Shown piece after piece: positions 6,062-6,742 of a stretch of DNA of 6,742 nt. This DNA comes from Lachnospiraceae bacterium (GTDB taxonomy: Bacteria > Bacillota > Clostridia > Lachnospirales > Lachnospiraceae), in the NCBI GenBank assembly GCA_014804225.1, contig JAAVAF010000060.1:1-6742 (forward strand), given 5' to 3'. Position 1 is the first letter of the stretch; every line of letters starts with the position of its first letter. A program made the translations under genes and the position numbers. Under the pieces are notes generated by a model that did no database searches, was not told the DNA's origin, and worked only from the letters and a program-made list of their open reading frames with translations.

Positions 6062-6502
6062 ATGAGAAAAAAAACTATCAGCAATATACTCATGGGAATT
6101 ATTGTAGTTTTATGTGTATCGATCTGTTTTTTAATCTTCTGCATTGTACGGCGGCCGCGCTATATTGAAACAGCAGACCTCGAATCCGCAATTATCACGG
6201 AAAATCCCGGCGATTTCAATCTTGCGGGCACAATAGCGACAAACAATGATGTATTAGAACTGCCCGATGTAGATAATACGCCTACACAAGAAGAAACTTC
6301 TGCTGCACCGATGCAAGGAAAAACCTCAACAAGGGTAAACATACGAAATGCCCCCTCTGAGGACGGAAAAGTGCTCGAAACCGTCGATGCGGATACAACC
6401 TTTGACATTATAGAAGTCCTTGACGTCGGTTGGACACATATTCTCTATAACGGAGAAGATGCCTACATCTCTTCTGCATATGTCATTATTACCAGTGAAT
6501 AA
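6062..6502 (+). CDS. Small membrane-anchored SH3b-domain protein
   Basis: A 146-residue protein with a basic N-terminus (MRKK), one strongly hydrophobic helix (about 8-29) ending in RRPR, an acidic Thr/Pro-containing linker (about 35-85) and a C-terminal bacterial SH3 domain (about 88-143). The domain shows VNIRNAPSEDGKVLETV, then DIIEVLDVGWTHILYNGEDAYISSAYV, the usual SH3_3 pattern. No signal peptidase or lipobox site is clear, so it is probably held in the membrane with the SH3b domain outside. In this family the domain often binds peptidoglycan or peptides; a wall-sensing or wall-anchoring role is inferred and no catalytic domain is present. The ATG is set by GGAGG six bases upstream. It has its own promoter, back-to-back with that of tRNA-Thr, and a candidate terminator downstream. 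I cannot give a specific gene name. Confidence 0.88.
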   Translation: MRKKTISNILMGIIVVLCVSICFLIFCIVRRPRYIETADLESAIITENPGDFNLAGTIATNNDVLELPDVDNTPTQEETSAAPMQGKTSTRVNIRNAPSEDGKVLETVDADTTFDIIEVLDVGWTHILYNGEDAYISSAYVIITSE

Positions 6503-6538
6503 ACAACGGACATCATACTTTCGAATTGTCTTATGTTA

Positions 6539-6575
6539 CAGCGTCGCTTCACGCGGCGCTGCTCACTTTCTTTTT
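6539..6575 (+). terminator. Candidate terminator after the SH3b gene
   Basis: CAGCGTCGC (6539-6547), a five-base loop and GCGGCGCTG (6553-6561) pair over 9 bp with one G-T wobble. The T-rich CTCACTTTCTTTTT follows on the plus strand. The T run is interrupted, so efficiency is uncertain. On the minus strand it begins two bases after the stop of the YihY-family gene but has no T tract there. Confidence 0.6.
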
Positions 6576-6742
6576 AGGAGTTCAAACACATTTCCTTTGA
6601 GTAAATCCCCCTCATACTCATCTTTGTAATACTCATATACATTTCTATAATTATAATTATACTCTACATACATTCTCAGCACCACATTAATCTCGCCACC
6701 GATGAACACTATATTCATAGTACCATACAGCCAGCATATGAA
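6563..6742 (-). CDS. YihY/BrkB-family membrane protein, C-terminal fragment
   Basis: A minus-strand frame open to the window edge ends at TGA (6563-6565) and gives 59 C-terminal residues. It starts with the hydrophobic FICWLYGTMNIVFIGGEINVVL, which matches the last membrane helix and the GxEIN motif of the YihY/BrkB family (formerly called ribonuclease BN, a name not supported for the membrane proteins). A Tyr-rich charged tail follows (VEYNYNYRNVYEYYKDEYE). The rest of the gene lies outside the window. Family assignment rests on this single helix and motif, so it is likely but not certain. Confidence 0.72.
   Translation of the reverse strand, partial: FICWLYGTMNIVFIGGEINVVLRMYVEYNYNYRNVYEYYKDEYEGDLLKGNVFELLKRK

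Overview
The window looks like chromosomal DNA from a low-to-moderate G+C Gram-positive bacterium of the Clostridia, most likely family Lachnospiraceae. This rests on strong GGAGG-type ribosome binding sites, a clostridial-style class A penicillin-binding protein with a Cys-containing tail, a SpoIID-like/peptidoglycan-binding protein of a type I associate with Clostridia, and a serine recombinase that resembles Lachnospiraceae proteins. The family-level placement is from memory of protein style, not from a search.

Layout, left to right. Bases 1-906 hold a minus-strand serine recombinase whose coding strand ends next to a 16-base homopolymer. Bases 907-1395 are A/T-rich with no convincing gene and end in a bidirectional hairpin terminator. 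Next comes a broken plus-strand gene (about 1399-2072) for a SpoIID-like plus peptidoglycan-binding-domain protein. It has lost its 5' end and carries what looks like a 2-base TA slippage frameshift. It converges with yigZ (2081-2722, minus). Between yigZ and the next gene lies a tandem array of small perfect hairpins (2761-2888). A good extended -10 promoter and an 18-bp perfect palindrome then precede a full-length class A penicillin-binding protein (3057-5723), the main gene of the window. A bidirectional terminator separates it from a convergent tRNA-Thr(GGT) gene on the minus strand. The tRNA promoter is back-to-back with that of a small membrane-anchored SH3b protein (6062-6502). The window ends in the C-terminus of a minus-strand YihY/BrkB-family membrane protein.

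Three plus-strand genes (the pseudogene, the PBP and the SH3b protein) are linked to the cell wall by domain content: peptidoglycan binding, peptidoglycan synthesis, and a probable wall- or peptide-binding SH3b domain. Each has its own promoter or terminator signals, so they look like separate transcription units and not an operon. I do not see a clear new multi-gene system. The features most worth following up are the hairpin repeat array, the palindrome in the PBP leader, the recombinase's C-terminal extension, the frameshifted wall-binding gene and the unusual tRNA-Thr.
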